Positions 12,281 through 23,096 of a stretch of 64,000 nucleotides of DNA are shown here, one piece after another. A program made the translations under genes and the position numbers. The notes beneath the pieces are model-generated. The model was given only the letters and a program-made list of their open reading frames with translations, was not told where the DNA came from and did no database searches. Positions within the stretch are counted from its first letter, which is position 1. Every line of letters begins with the position of its first letter. The stretch lies in assembly GCA_028023455.1 (NCBI GenBank), contig JAQFVV010006309.1, positions 638,511 to 702,510 on the forward strand. The letters are read 5' to 3'. Origin of the DNA: Epiperipatus broadwayi. Its lineage: Eukaryota > Onychophora > Udeonychophora > Euonychophora > Peripatidae.

Positions 12281-14406
12281 TTGGATATAATTGTTATAGG
12301 AAAATTAACTAGAATTATTTTATGCCCCTATATTTTATCAATCATCAATTCATCCATACCTTTTATAATTTCTTGTTTAATTTTTTTACAATTTATTTTA
12401 TCCTTACTTATCAGATCTTTTTAATTGACATTTTTTATTAATAACATAAACTCTTTTTTGTTTCAAATATATTACATGTTTTATATAATGTTGCTTTATA
12501 ATAATAACATAAAGGGCTGAAACTAAACAGTTGAAACCTATCTTCTTCATTTTTTTATTTTTTTGTAATTTAAATATATTTCTATAACATTCTTCTAACC
12601 ACTATCACCTAGATTTATATCTTTACGACTTAATTTGCTTACACGTTTTGAAATATACTTAGTCATTCAAACATTAAAAGCATAAAGCTAAACTAGTCAT
12701 TTATACTTTTTCCATTTTTTCTATCATTTTATTAGTTATTATAGACCAAGGCATTTACTTCAGCCATCCCGGAACATTCCATTCCATATATCAATTTCAA
12801 ATTCTTTAAAAAGATTCGGGAGAATACATATCTTTTTCATATTCAAAACATGCTTTGACTTGGATTTTCTGAATTATCATTATATAATTTTTTTTTAACA
12901 AAATACAATGTTTAAAAAAGTTTTGATTTTTAAAGTTTACGCATTAACATTTATTTAATCTACATAAATAGCACACAAAATCCCATTTTTAAATAGTTAC
13001 AAGATAATTCAAAATTAAGGCTTAATATTATAGAGTTTACATGTAAAATCATTACTTAATAGGCCAACTAATTTTATTTATCGATTTTGAGCTTATTCAG
13101 AATAGGATGATAAATTGTTTTTTTTTCTCATTACAATACTATGAAAAGGATGTTTGCACTAGTTAACAGATATAATACTTCGTCTGGCTATTAAAAGCCA
13201 ATGTTTGCCAATAAATCAAACTTTCCAAACTAAATATAAAGGCAGCTTTTACTTTGTATATTTATTTTATTGATTATCAAACTTGGTTAAAACATTTTTT
13301 TAAAATGAATGAACTTAATAGAAATAAGTTTAATTTGCTATTAACTTTTTTCACTACCAGGTTCGTTTCTGCGTCATTAAATTTATAAGAGTGAAATACA
13401 GACAGAATTTAAAAAAAAAAATCTACTAATCTATATTTAAGTATTTGAGTTTTATATTTTTTTATCATTTAAATGAGATAACTTCATCATATTATGAATT
13501 ATATTTTTAATGCATTATCATTGGAAAATAAAATGCATTATTAATAATAATTAGATATGATAAATAGTTTTTTTGTATCTATTAATTTTTTTTATTATAA
13601 AAAACGTAACTATCTTTTCTTTTAATATTCATTATCATAATTCAAAATAAAATTCCCATAATCCTCTAGTAATTAATAAAACATTCATAAAATAAACTCT
13701 TTATTAAAGCAAATTACGAGTTCATAATAAATAATATAATTAGTATTTATTTCTCCTATCTCTAATTTTCTTTGTAAGGCAAAGTTAAATTGGATATCAT
13801 TAAAATAATTATACAATAATTCATTTTTATTTATTTAAAAAAAGTGAAATAATATTTAATCAGATTTAAAATAATAGAATATCCTAATATTTTCTTACTA
13901 CAGTTTAGGTATTGGAAATATTTATTTTTCTTAATTATCATAAAATTTAATTCCATCTTATAAGCTTATTGAAGTTGAAATTAAATCATTATGTTGTATT
14001 TATTTTATATTTATATGGATTTTTAAAATTATTCATTTTATCTTCTAGTCCAGAAAAAAGGTTTCAGAATTGATTTTGACAGAAATACCCCTCATGAAAC
14101 TATTGGGTCCTACTATTTTGATGCTCAGAATCATTTAAAAATCATTCTGGCAATCCATATACCAACATATGACTTCCATATCTAGCGATATGAATTGCCA
14201 TAGTTAAACTCAATCTTTTGGGTAATCATAGGAATCTCTGGATTAGTATTCTTTTCTTCTAAATCTAAAACTGATGAGACAAACTAAATGCTTTCTATAA
14301 AAAATTTCAATTTTATTTTTTGTACTACTTCATTTAACCTTTTTGATTGATGACAATCAAAATGTAAAATATGACTTTCCACTTTGGAATATTCATAAAA
14401 TTATTG
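12281..14406. other. AT-rich DNA, no feature recognised
   Basis: No coding similarity or repeat that I can support over this 2.1-kb stretch. The block near 14040-14280 is less AT-rich but I recognise nothing in it. Confidence 0.45.
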
Positions 14407-14419
14407 ATGTATAGTAGTT

Positions 14420-14523
14420 ATTTTCTCATGTGTCATTGCATCAGCTGGGAAGTGAACCTGCTAACCCGGGATAACTGCTTGCAAAGCAGCTGTCACTGAC
14501 CTCTCAACCACCAATGCTTGACA
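14420..14523 (-). mobile_element. tRNA-derived SINE (family A)
   Basis: Minus-strand copy with the CAAGCATTGGTGG start, a CTTTGCAAGC anticodon-arm segment and B-box GGTTCACTTCC. A perfect 13-bp target duplication, ATGTATAGTAGTT, lies at 14407-14419 and 14524-14536. Confidence 0.9.
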
Positions 14524-14843
14524 ATGTATAGTAGTTTTGTTACTAAAATTATTGCCATTTACAATAATTCTGAAGATTTTTCAAAAATAAATTTCTGTTT
14601 AGATAGAAATATTGGCAAATTAGACGAAATTTATTTAAGTATTAAATATGGTACTTTCTGGAGTTATATAATTTTAAATAAAAGTAATAATGGATCTATC
14701 ACATGATCACATTTCCTATACTAGCACATTAATTGTTGATAAACAGAGCAAAACTCTCCATACAGTATTGCCACCTGTGCTAAACAGAGTAATCAATGGA
14801 TGCCAGAAGGCTTGTGCATAAAATCCCTATCTAATGCCTACTC

Positions 14844-14902
14844 ATCCAATATCCCCAGACTAGTTTCTGGCTTGTGGCCTTCGTCAGTGAGGAGCTTTGG
14901 AT
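14844..14902 (-). ncRNA. Type I hammerhead ribozyme candidate (family D)
   Basis: On the minus strand, stem I pairs ATCCAA with TTGGAT and TCCTCA with TGGGGA, separated by an internal loop. The core is CTGACGA (position 7 is variable in hammerheads). Stem II is GGC-CACAA-GCC with a conserved A-A mismatch at its base. GAAAC-TA-GTC gives a 2-bp stem III and a GUC cleavage triplet. Confidence 0.72.
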
Positions 14903-14947
14903 CTGAGAGCTGCATCTAGATCTTAGGATCTAATGCAACCCTCTCAG

Positions 14948-15005
14948 ATCCAAAGCTCCTCCTGCCGAAGGCCCCAAGCCAGAAACTAGTCTGGAGATAT
15001 TGGAT
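14948..15005 (+). ncRNA. Mutated hammerhead motif (family D)
   Basis: The arrangement matches the other family D motifs, but the core reads CTGCCGA instead of CTGACGA and one base next to the core is missing. Change of the invariant A6 should abolish cleavage. Its GTC ends at 14991, 436 nt before the equivalent base of the intact motif downstream. Confidence 0.5.
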
Positions 15006-15382
15006 GAGTAGGCATTAGATAGGGATTTTATGCAAGCCTTCGCTCCATTGTTACTTGTGTGGCATCGTATGGAGAGTTTTGTCTGTTTATCAACAATTAA
15101 TGTGCTAGTATAGGAAATGTGATCATGTGATGCTTAATGGTTTAACACCAATCCTGCCTAATAGGATAGTGGTGGCTATGGTTGTAAAAGAGGCAAAGAC
15201 ACCAAAATGTATGGGTGCTGAACTGAGTTCAGACCCATATGACTATATAAGCTATTGAGCTTGGATTGAAAATATTTTTTGTGTTTTCAATTTCATTCTC
15301 ATAGTTTTGTAGTTAAGTGGAGATAAAAGGTGGTTGCTAGAGGGTTGCATTAGATCCTAAGATCTAGATGCAGTGCTCTCAG

Positions 15383-15441
15383 ATCCAAAGCTCCTCACTG
15401 ACGAAGGCCATAAGCCAGAAACTAGTCTGGGGATATTGGAT
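15383..15441 (+). ncRNA. Type I hammerhead ribozyme candidate (family D)
   Basis: Stem I pairs ATCCAA/TTGGAT and TCCTCA/TGGGGA around an internal loop (AGC opposite TA). The core CTGACGA is at 15398-15404, stem II is GGC-CATAA-GCC, and GAAAC-TA-GTC gives stem III and the cleavage site after C15427. The A-A mismatch at the base of stem II is the one departure from the usual G-C pair. Confidence 0.75.
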
Positions 15442-15557
15442 GAGTAGGCAATAGATAGGGATTTTATGCACAAGCCTTCTGGCATCCATTGATTACTCTG
15501 TTTAGCACAGGTGGCAATACTGTATGGAGAGTTTTGCTCTGTTTAATAATGTATCTA

Positions 15558-16480
15558 ATAATCATGAGATATGATATCCCCTTCCACCCAGTGAAAAAGA
15601 CTCCATCCTAATAAAATTGCATTTTTTATTTTTATAGCAATGCACGAACCTCATCAGACCAATCAAACATACTTTTAAACCTAGCTAATAATAGTAAAAT
15701 TTTGTTTATAAGCTACTAGTTGGACTGTATAGGGGTTAATTATTTAGAATGAATAAGGGACAGTTATTTAAAAGACAAATCCCAAATCTGATGTGTCATG
15801 AAAAATTGTTAAGATTTACCCAATATAAAATCAAACACAGATTATGGACAAAGATGATACAAGATCTTTATTTGAAATTGTATAAATAAAAAAATGTTAA
15901 AAGTTTTTGAGAAAATGGAAAAGTGCTTAAGATTAGAAATATTAAAATGGTAAAAAATAGATGAAAAACAAACATTTATTGGAAAAAATATTTTAAAAAA
16001 AAAATGAATTGAGCATTTTTTTAAACTAGAGAAGTAAGAAATGATATAGTAGCTAAGGACTACAAAAAACTAAACAGAAAAAGAACAAAACAGATATTAC
16101 TAAATAAATTTAGGTCAAAAAAATAGAACATTACAAGAATAGAACTAAAGATAAAAAACATACAGATGTCTGGGTAATGTATAGAATCTGCTTAATGACA
16201 AACAACTGATAGTGATATGGAGAATAAAAAAAGTTGTATGAAGCAAAAATTTAATAATTGGAAATGATTCTGAATAATTGGATTTTAAAAATGATGCGAA
16301 TGACATGAGTAATGATTCCCCCCCCCCCCCTAGTCTAAGCATATATAATTTTACAATTATGTCTGATCATTTAGTCACAAACTTGATATAATGTGTTTTC
16401 TAAAATTGTATTTGGTTTATACTTCACAGATATAATTAACTCATTTTGCATCACCCAAATTATGAACCTACCATATAAGT
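15558..16480. other. AT-rich DNA, possibly degraded LINE 5' region
   Basis: It precedes the RTE-like remnant and is A-rich on the plus strand like it, but I cannot assign domains. A run of about 12 C lies at 16319-16330. Confidence 0.35.
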
Positions 16481-17739
16481 ATAAATAATCAATGGAAGGT
16501 GGTGATTGAATGATTATAGTGCTGAAAATATCCAAATTGAGGATGGATTGTAGCCAGGAATTAGTGCAGAAATCCTTTTTGCACTATCTTCTAGTGTCAG
16601 CCTTCAGTCAAAAGAAAATAATATAATTTCTGAATGCAAGTTCATTGAATGAGTAATATGTTCAAACAGTTATGACTGATGATAATTGAAATAGTGTGAT
16701 ATTGCCATTCCACAATTTACAATTTTACATTTAGTGCACTGTAGAGCAATGAATAAAACAAAGATAGAAAAACACTCAAATTGTTGCTATCCAGGAATTA
16801 AAAGACATATTTATTAGTAATTTCTTTATTGTTTTTTTTTTTACAAGAATATGAAAATAAATTACATTACTCTAATTTGAAATTATCAAGGAAGGATTTA
16901 ATGATAGAGTAAAAAGAAAGACTGAAAAGTAAAAGTATTGTAGTTAAATTCAGTTATAATTAATAATAACATAATAATTGGAAAAAAACATAGATTTGAG
17001 AAATTAAAAAAAAAACAGTTTATTCTTTGAAAAAAAAAAACGTTAAGCAGAAAAAGACTAAAAGTATTCAAATGAAGATACAACAAAATTGGATTATATT
17101 TTGGCTAAGAAAAATATATATTTTAAGATTGTAATGTTCTTAATAGATTCAACACTGGAAGTGATGATTGATTGTGAGTGAGAGGTATTATTAAAAAACT
17201 AAAGAGATGAAAACTATTTAAAAAGACAATATTAATAATTCATATTCCTAACCATCAGAAACACTTAAACAAATTTAAATTAGAACTTGCAAATTGTTTT
17301 AAAATGTTATCAGAATTTGAAAATGGTTCAGACTTGACTAAAATCAATAAAAAGATATCTGATATTTTACTTTAACTGCTATACAGAGAAATGGCTCAAA
17401 AAGAAAACAATTCATAGTTTATTAAGAAAAGAAAAGGTATAAAAATATTTAAAAATGATTCATTAAGAACAATTGAATAGGTAGAATTCTGCAAATTAAT
17501 ACAGAAAAGAGTTAATGATACCAGAAAATATAATTGTGAATTCCAAGGCTAGCTACAGAAAAAAAAAGTCTCAGAAGTTTATAACAACATCTTACTATTA
17601 TAAAATAATTATTTCAGCAGTGAAAAAAAAATTGAACTATTATTTAAAAGAGAAGTCAAAATTATGAAATATGTGAAAGAGTTTTACAAAAAACTATTGT
17701 AATAAAGAACAAATTTTTATTATTATTATTATATTGTTC

Positions 17740-18099
17740 TTTTTAGAGAAAGGCTTTAACTTTTATCGTATGTGCCTTGAACATTTATAAAAGTCAAACA
17801 ATGAATTTTTTTTAACCATAGAGGGACATCTCAAATCTCGATATAAGATAATGACTTTATAAAGACAAGAAGGGTTATCTTATCTTTAACCTAAATTCCC
17901 ACTAAGCCAATCTGAAGCATCTTGGTTTGGAAGTATGAAGCTGTTAGTCTCTTCACTTTTTAAGTTCACTATCTTTATAAATTCATTATCTTGTGTTGAG
18001 AATTTGAGAGGTCCCTCTATAATCAAAAAATGACATCATTTGATTATTATAAATGTTCAAGGCACATATGATAAAGGTTAAAGTTTTTCTCTAAAAAGT
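17740..18099. mobile_element. MITE with about 60-bp terminal inverted repeats
   Basis: The termini CTTTTTAGAGAAAGGCTTTAA and its near-mirror at 18060-18099 are inverted copies. The interior, around GACTTTATAAAGACAAGAAG and TTATCTTTAACCTAAAT, is shared with the element at 32.44-32.87 kb, so they belong to one family. It is inserted in the LINE remnant. Confidence 0.75.
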
Positions 18100-19639
18100 A
18101 TTTACATATTTACATATTTCCTATGTGCTTAATAAATAATCACAATTTTATATTATTCTTTGTAGATCTTTACATTGTATTTTAAATGAAGAGGTGATTC
18201 ATGTATCTAAATCTATGAAGATGAAAAAAGCTCCAGAAAAAGATGGAATTATTATTGACATCTAAAAAAGAAGGTAAAGAAGTTAGACAAGTTATTGAAT
18301 AAAGTATACTCTAAATGCCCAAATTGTACCACATCGTTGGAGGAATGCAGAAATAATATTGGTATTTTTAAAAAAATGTGAAAAAATATTAAAAATTACA
18401 GACCTATTAGTATTCTATCACAAGATTTTTATCCAAGATAATTACAACTATTCTACAATAAACTTTGAACTCATATAAATCATAGTAACAATCTGGATTT
18501 AAAAGTGATTTTAGCACAGTAGACTACATCCAAATATTAAGAGAAGCTAAAAATAATTAATGAGTATGAGTTGCTATTATGTTTTACATGTGCATATTAT
18601 GAAAAGGCATTTGAATCTAAAACATATAGTTATAGAAAATATGCTTCGGAAAAAGTATCTCAGCTGGAACTGGAATAATTTGAAACATGGAGGGACTGTG
18701 AGATGGAACAGATAAAATGTGCAAATAATAAATAAATCAAAATCATGTATTCTGTAAGAAATAATATAAAAAATGAATGCTGTGATGATTGTCAAGAGGG
18801 AAATAATTGAGATGTAATTTCATCAGAATATTCTATTATGGGATATTTTTGAAAACAGAGTACAGGATGTAAAAGTCAAAGGACTGAGACATTCTAACAT
18901 GCTACATATATATAAAATAAATAGTGGAATAAAGTACTACAGCTTCTAGGAATCAGTCAAAAAAATAAATTACTGATGATGATGATAAGAATAATCATTA
19001 AGCGATAATCTAAAACATTGTCATATTTTGAAGAATATGTATCTAAATGCAACAAGTGTCTGTAGATTACAAGACAATATTAAGAATATTAATATGATCA
19101 GAGTGTACAACAAGATTAAAATGGAAAGGGAATAAAAATAATTGATATTAGAAGGAATAAAAATAAAGACATTATTTAAAGCATCTAAATTTTCCAGTTG
19201 TTGTGATTGGTTTTGCAAATAATGTTTTCAGAGCTTCCATATTAAAAGAGTTATTAGTTAAAAGCAAAAAAGTAGAATTAAAGACAAAGGTTAAAACGAC
19301 TATGATATTTCACAGAAATGGAAATAAAAACTGATAATTATGAATGAGAAAAAAAATTAACAACTACAAATGTATTGGTCAAATTATTAATACTGATGAA
19401 AAAATAATTGATAAAAATTTTAAACTTGGATTCCTAGGTGCTTGAAAAAAAGGTTTTAAATAGATGTATATTGAGAGATGTATGTTGAGAGCAACAAGAA
19501 AGGATTAAACATGAAATACATAGATGGAAAAACAAACAGGTTTATTGAAATCTTTGAAAAATTAAAAAGCTGAAATGAAATTGAATTGGACATATTGTTA
19601 GAAGAGATGATAATAGAGGAACAGTTAAATTCTTAAACT

Positions 19640-20045
19640 GGACCCCAAGAAATTTATTAAAGTGATGTTAAAAAGTGGCAATGACTCAGAAAAACTGGAT
19701 TGAACATAGAGACTTTCATTCTGCACTGGATTAACAAGCATCCCAAGAAATTATAAAAGACCTAGGGAAAAACCACATGCAAGATGGATGAATGAGATTA
19801 AGAAATTTACTAAAGTGATGTTAAGAAATGGCAGTGATTCAGAGAAAGTGGATTAAACTTAGAGAGACTTTCATTCTGCACTGGATTAACAATCACCCCA
19901 AGAGATTATAAAAGACCTAGGGAAAATCCACATATAAGATGGAAGAATGAGATTAAGAAATTTACTAAAGTGATGTTAAGAAGAGGCAATGATTTAGAAA
20001 AAATGAATTAAACTTAGAAGACTTTCATTCTGCACTGGATTAATA
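19640..20045 (+). repeat. Tandemly repeated LINE 3' end, about 155-bp period
   Basis: The block from AGAAATTTA through ACTTTCATTCTGCACTGGATTAA and CCCAAGA-ATTATAAAAGACC occurs nearly three times. Each unit encodes the same C-terminal fragment of the LINE. The last unit ends in a short GATAATGAT microsatellite. Confidence 0.85.
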
Positions 20046-20142
20046 ATGATATAATATGATGATAATGATGATTTTTACCTATTTAGAACTAATAATAATT
20101 TTTATATTAACTCTTATATATAATTAATCTTTCATAATTATT

Positions 20143-20977
20143 ATTGGTACTTGTGAGTTTTCAAGTAAACCAAGATGGTAGTCTGTATTTTTGATAAATT
20201 TACAGTTTTGGATCCCCCAAAACATGTTTACAAAAAAAAAAGTGTCTGCTAGAAAACATCATATTTAATAATTACATTTTATTTTTTATTATTGTTATTT
20301 AAAAAAAGAAATCATTGCAGAAAAATTAATTACAATATTTACAGTTTATTTTCTCTTTTTTTAAAATTAACTTATTAACAGAAAAATAAATAAATACAAT
20401 ATTTACATTTTGTTCATGTAGGCAGCATACAGTTATATCATGACCATTAATGCACAATTTTCGGGAGAGCAGGATCCTATATCTTTGGAAATAGGTCTAC
20501 TGTATAAGTTCTGTAACAGGAAGGTGCCAAATTTTTATTATTATGACAAGTTACCAAAAAAAAAAAAAACTGCTGACAAAAAGAAACATGAAAAATTGAA
20601 TCAAAGTACTACAATGTTAAGAGCATCTCGTCGCTTTCCATATTATAATATAAATATAAAAAAAATGAAATAAAACTTCTTAACGAAATTTATCAGAATT
20701 TTAAATTTTAAATTTAACAATCGATTTATTAGTTTTGATTTAATTTAACAACTAACGCATCTTAGATAGATTATTGGCTCTCCAAAGTGTATATTTATCA
20801 AAAATACGGGTTGCCATCTTGGTGTACTTGAATATTCACAAGTAGTCTTGCATTGGTGTTCAAGAGATTAGCGTGACTGCCTTGCACTTGCAGGCAGTTG
20901 CCCGGGTTGCGGATTCATGTCCCGGCCGATGCTATGACATTAAAAAAAAAATACTCACAAGTACCTAATTAACAACC
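20143..20977. mobile_element. Long terminal-inverted-repeat element, type unknown
   Basis: GGTACTTGTGAGTTTTCAAG at the left end and its mirror CTTGAATATTCACAAGTA on the right begin inverted repeats of about 75 bp (20146-20220 and 20770-20850). A SINE has split the right terminus. The interior has one open frame, 20440-20673 plus (77 codons), which I do not recognise. No transposase motif is visible. Confidence 0.6.
20845..20951 (+). mobile_element. tRNA-derived SINE (family A) inserted in a TIR
   Basis: The copy has the CATTGGTG start, the CTTGCA anticodon-like segment, a GATTCATGTCCCGG B-box region, the ending GATGCTATGACAT and poly(A). Target duplications TATTCACAAGTA (20833-20844) and TACTCACAAGTA (20952-20963) differ by one base and are part of the host element's inverted repeat. 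Confidence 0.88.
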
Positions 20978-21038
20978 CATAACTTATATTTTAAAAACTT
21001 TGATAAACATGACATTCTCAGTTTTTTATACCATATAC

Positions 21039-21509
21039 CAGGGATGGCCAACTTTTGTGTTCATAAGATCTACTTTTTATTTTAAAAATGTGTTGCAATC
21101 GAATTGTTGTCATAGATGTAGTCTAAGTGGAGGGAGGTGAGAAATACATACTATTTTTATATATCTACCTAATAAAAATTAACATTTATTTATCGGGCTA
21201 AAAAACTCATGTCCGGGGGAATTAAAGCAACATGACTAATTATTAACAATATTTATTAATTCAAATTAACTACATTAAATCAAGATTTAAAATATTATTT
21301 TCAATAATGATACGACTTAATGGACTTCACCTATCTAGAATTGAAAAAAAAAATTAGAACAAAAACAAAAATAACAAAAAAACTTGGAAATCTTGACTTA
21401 ATTTGTTTCACTCGTTACCTGACATCCCTTGCCAGATTGGCCTCGCGATCGACCAAAAATAGCTTTGTGATCGACCGATGGATCACGATCAACTTGTTGG
21501 ACACCCCTG
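21039..21509. mobile_element. Non-autonomous hAT-type DNA transposon
   Basis: The ends are CAGGGATGGCCAAC and GTTGGACACCCCTG, which match the CAGGGGTGTCCAA type of hAT termini. The 8-bp target duplication CCATATAC (21031-21038) and TCATATAC (21510-21517) has one mismatch. A GATCGACC-rich block near 21448-21495 is typical of such elements near the right end. The 471-bp interior encodes no transposase, so movement would need one supplied in trans. Confidence 0.88.
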
Positions 21510-21857
21510 TCATATACTATTTTATTTGAAGCTATTTGTTGAACTACTTTCATCGTAATTGAATTGTTAATTGTATTTAAAAAAATTCAAACTTTGTTTT
21601 TGTAAATATATTTAAGAATCGGTAATAATAATAATATGTACATTATGTAATAAATATAATTTTACTTCTCAATATTATGTAACAAAAAACACTTATTTAT
21701 AATTGTTAATAAAGAAGAAGATATAAGTTAATATTAAAGTTTATCGGCTTAACGTTTTCAAGGATCCATGCCTCATATTCATAGCCTTCATAAAATGTAC
21801 AGTAAAATATATGCAAATATAATTATAAATTTTATTAAACGCTCACTATTATTTCAG

Positions 21858-22057
21858 TAATAGTTTTAACAAGGCTGTAAACCTTAGCAATGAGCGTCTG
21901 AAAAAATCGTCACTAGGGACCTCTGTAGGTCTTTAAAACACATGCTTCTCTCTTTTCTTCATAGCGTAAGCATGTGTTTTAAAGACCTACAGAGGTCCCT
22001 AGTGATGATTTTTTCAGACGCTCATTGCTAAGGTTTACAGCCTTGTTAAAACTATTA
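21858..22057. mobile_element. Near-perfect 90-bp-arm hairpin (MITE-like)
   Basis: Arms 21858-21947 and 21968-22057 are inverted copies with about one mismatch and a 20-nt loop. TA at both ends could be a TA target duplication, as in Tc1/mariner-type MITEs. The arms are much less AT-rich than their surroundings. No second copy occurs in the window. It is too long for a usual animal pre-miRNA. Confidence 0.85.
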
Positions 22058-22419
22058 TATGCAAATATAGTAAGTGTGAATTTTTCTAAAAACAATCAAA
22101 ATTCAATTATGATGGAGATGTGAAATAAAATGTTCCCACAAAAAAATCTTTTGCTTTTTTAAAAACTTTTCATATACATTATTATATAATTAAAGGTTAT
22201 ATAAGATGGAGTGTATGACTAATGGGAGCTTGAAAGTCTTGTGTTCAAATCCTCCTTTAATTACAACTAGCTTAAGTATATATACTATAGCTGTACTTAA
22301 ATATTAAATGCAACTATTAGTAATAGTACATAGATTAGTATATATATATATATTTTTATGAATCCATCATCTTAACTTCACCATATCATAAATATCTACC
22401 GGTGCAGAAAGACAGATCT
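22058..22419. other. AT-rich DNA, no feature recognised
   Basis: No coding similarity. A short (TA)n run lies near 22341. Confidence 0.5.
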
Positions 22420-22424
22420 CTCTC

Positions 22425-23012
22425 TGCTGTGTATAGCCACTCACTCGGCTTAAAAATCAGGTAAATAGACAGCAGAAACCAAATAATTAGACAAATAGTT
22501 TAATAGAATTATCAGTTGGTTAAATAATATTACATATATAGTTATAAGACAATGAAGTTTAACTTACGAACGCTGGCCATGTAGGCATACAAAAAACCAT
22601 AATATAGACCGGTGTGACCTGCAAAGTTCCTAGGTCCACTTTTTAACCTTCAGTGGTGGAGTTCACTGGGGTTGTTCCGATGCTAAGTTAAAACTCTTTG
22701 ACTTTCGTGTACATTCAATGAGTTCCCCGCTGCAAGTGCTGCTTAGTTTTTTTTTGTTCCTTCTTTTTTCTTGTTAAGGAATGTTTTAGAAATCAATTAA
22801 TTTTCAGCTATTGTCTACTTTTAGTAATCAGCACTTTTAATCTAGCTGCTTAATTAGTTTCTAATCTGGAGCACTTATCTTTAATAGCATGCCAAATTTA
22901 ATTACAAAATTCCTGTCTATTTTATTTAATAAAACTTATTTTAATAAAACATTAATTATTATATACGTATAACTTATTTTAACAAAACTTATTATTATAC
23001 ATGTATATAGCA
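22425..23012 (-). repeat. 3' LTR of the gypsy element
   Basis: 588 bp, bounded by TGCTGTGTATA and TGTATATAGCA as written on the plus strand. It lies downstream of the purine tract in the sense of transcription. Confidence 0.95.
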
Positions 23013-23096
23013 CCTCCACCACTTCAGAAATTATTGTTTCTGAAGTCTTACATAGTCTTTTAAGTAAGCAGGTTCTTTTCTTGTTCTTGAAGATCT

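Larger units (their letters stand above)
14699..15543. mobile_element. Family D foldback element, tandem plus inverted copy (D1)
   Basis: A 14-bp target duplication with one mismatch (TAATAATGGATCTA at 14685-14698, TAATAATGTATCTA at 15544-15557) bounds the element. Its order is: reversed tail, reversed arm (to 14934), forward arm (14935-15082), forward tail (15083-15137), then the body of a second forward copy ending in the arm at 15543. The tail therefore joins directly to the next copy, as expected from a tandem or circular RNA template. Hammerhead motifs lie at 14844-14902 (minus), 14948-15005 (plus, mutated) and 15383-15441 (plus). It has no open reading frame. Four more copies lie near 29.9, 34.8, 37.4 and 47.8 kb. 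Confidence 0.85.
16490..20045 (+). pseudogene. RTE-like LINE remnant (nuclease, reverse transcriptase, tail)
   Basis: Broken plus-strand frames recover, in order: the end of an APE-type endonuclease (DYILAKKN then a GSD-like segment, about 17060-17170); the linker with RTIE..EFCKLI (17460-17520); APEKDGI and NYRPIS-like segments of the reverse transcriptase (about 18220-18420); a DYEKAF-like site written as YYEKAFES (about 18595); and a C-terminal GHIVRRDDN plus RW-x-DEIKKF block (about 19580-19830). This order and the FSTVDYIQ-like motif near 18520 resemble RTE elements. A TIR element at 17740-18099 splits it. Stops and frameshifts are everywhere, so it is inactive. Confidence 0.7.

Noticed and set aside
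14267-14275. Isolated CTGATGAG as a further hammerhead
   Set aside because: No GAAA or pairing stems follow at the right distance.
19640-20045. CRISPR-like array
   Set aside because: The units are long and contiguous with no unique spacers; they are LINE 3' ends.
21858-22057. Pre-microRNA
   Set aside because: 90-bp near-perfect arms are longer than usual animal precursors; a MITE is simpler.
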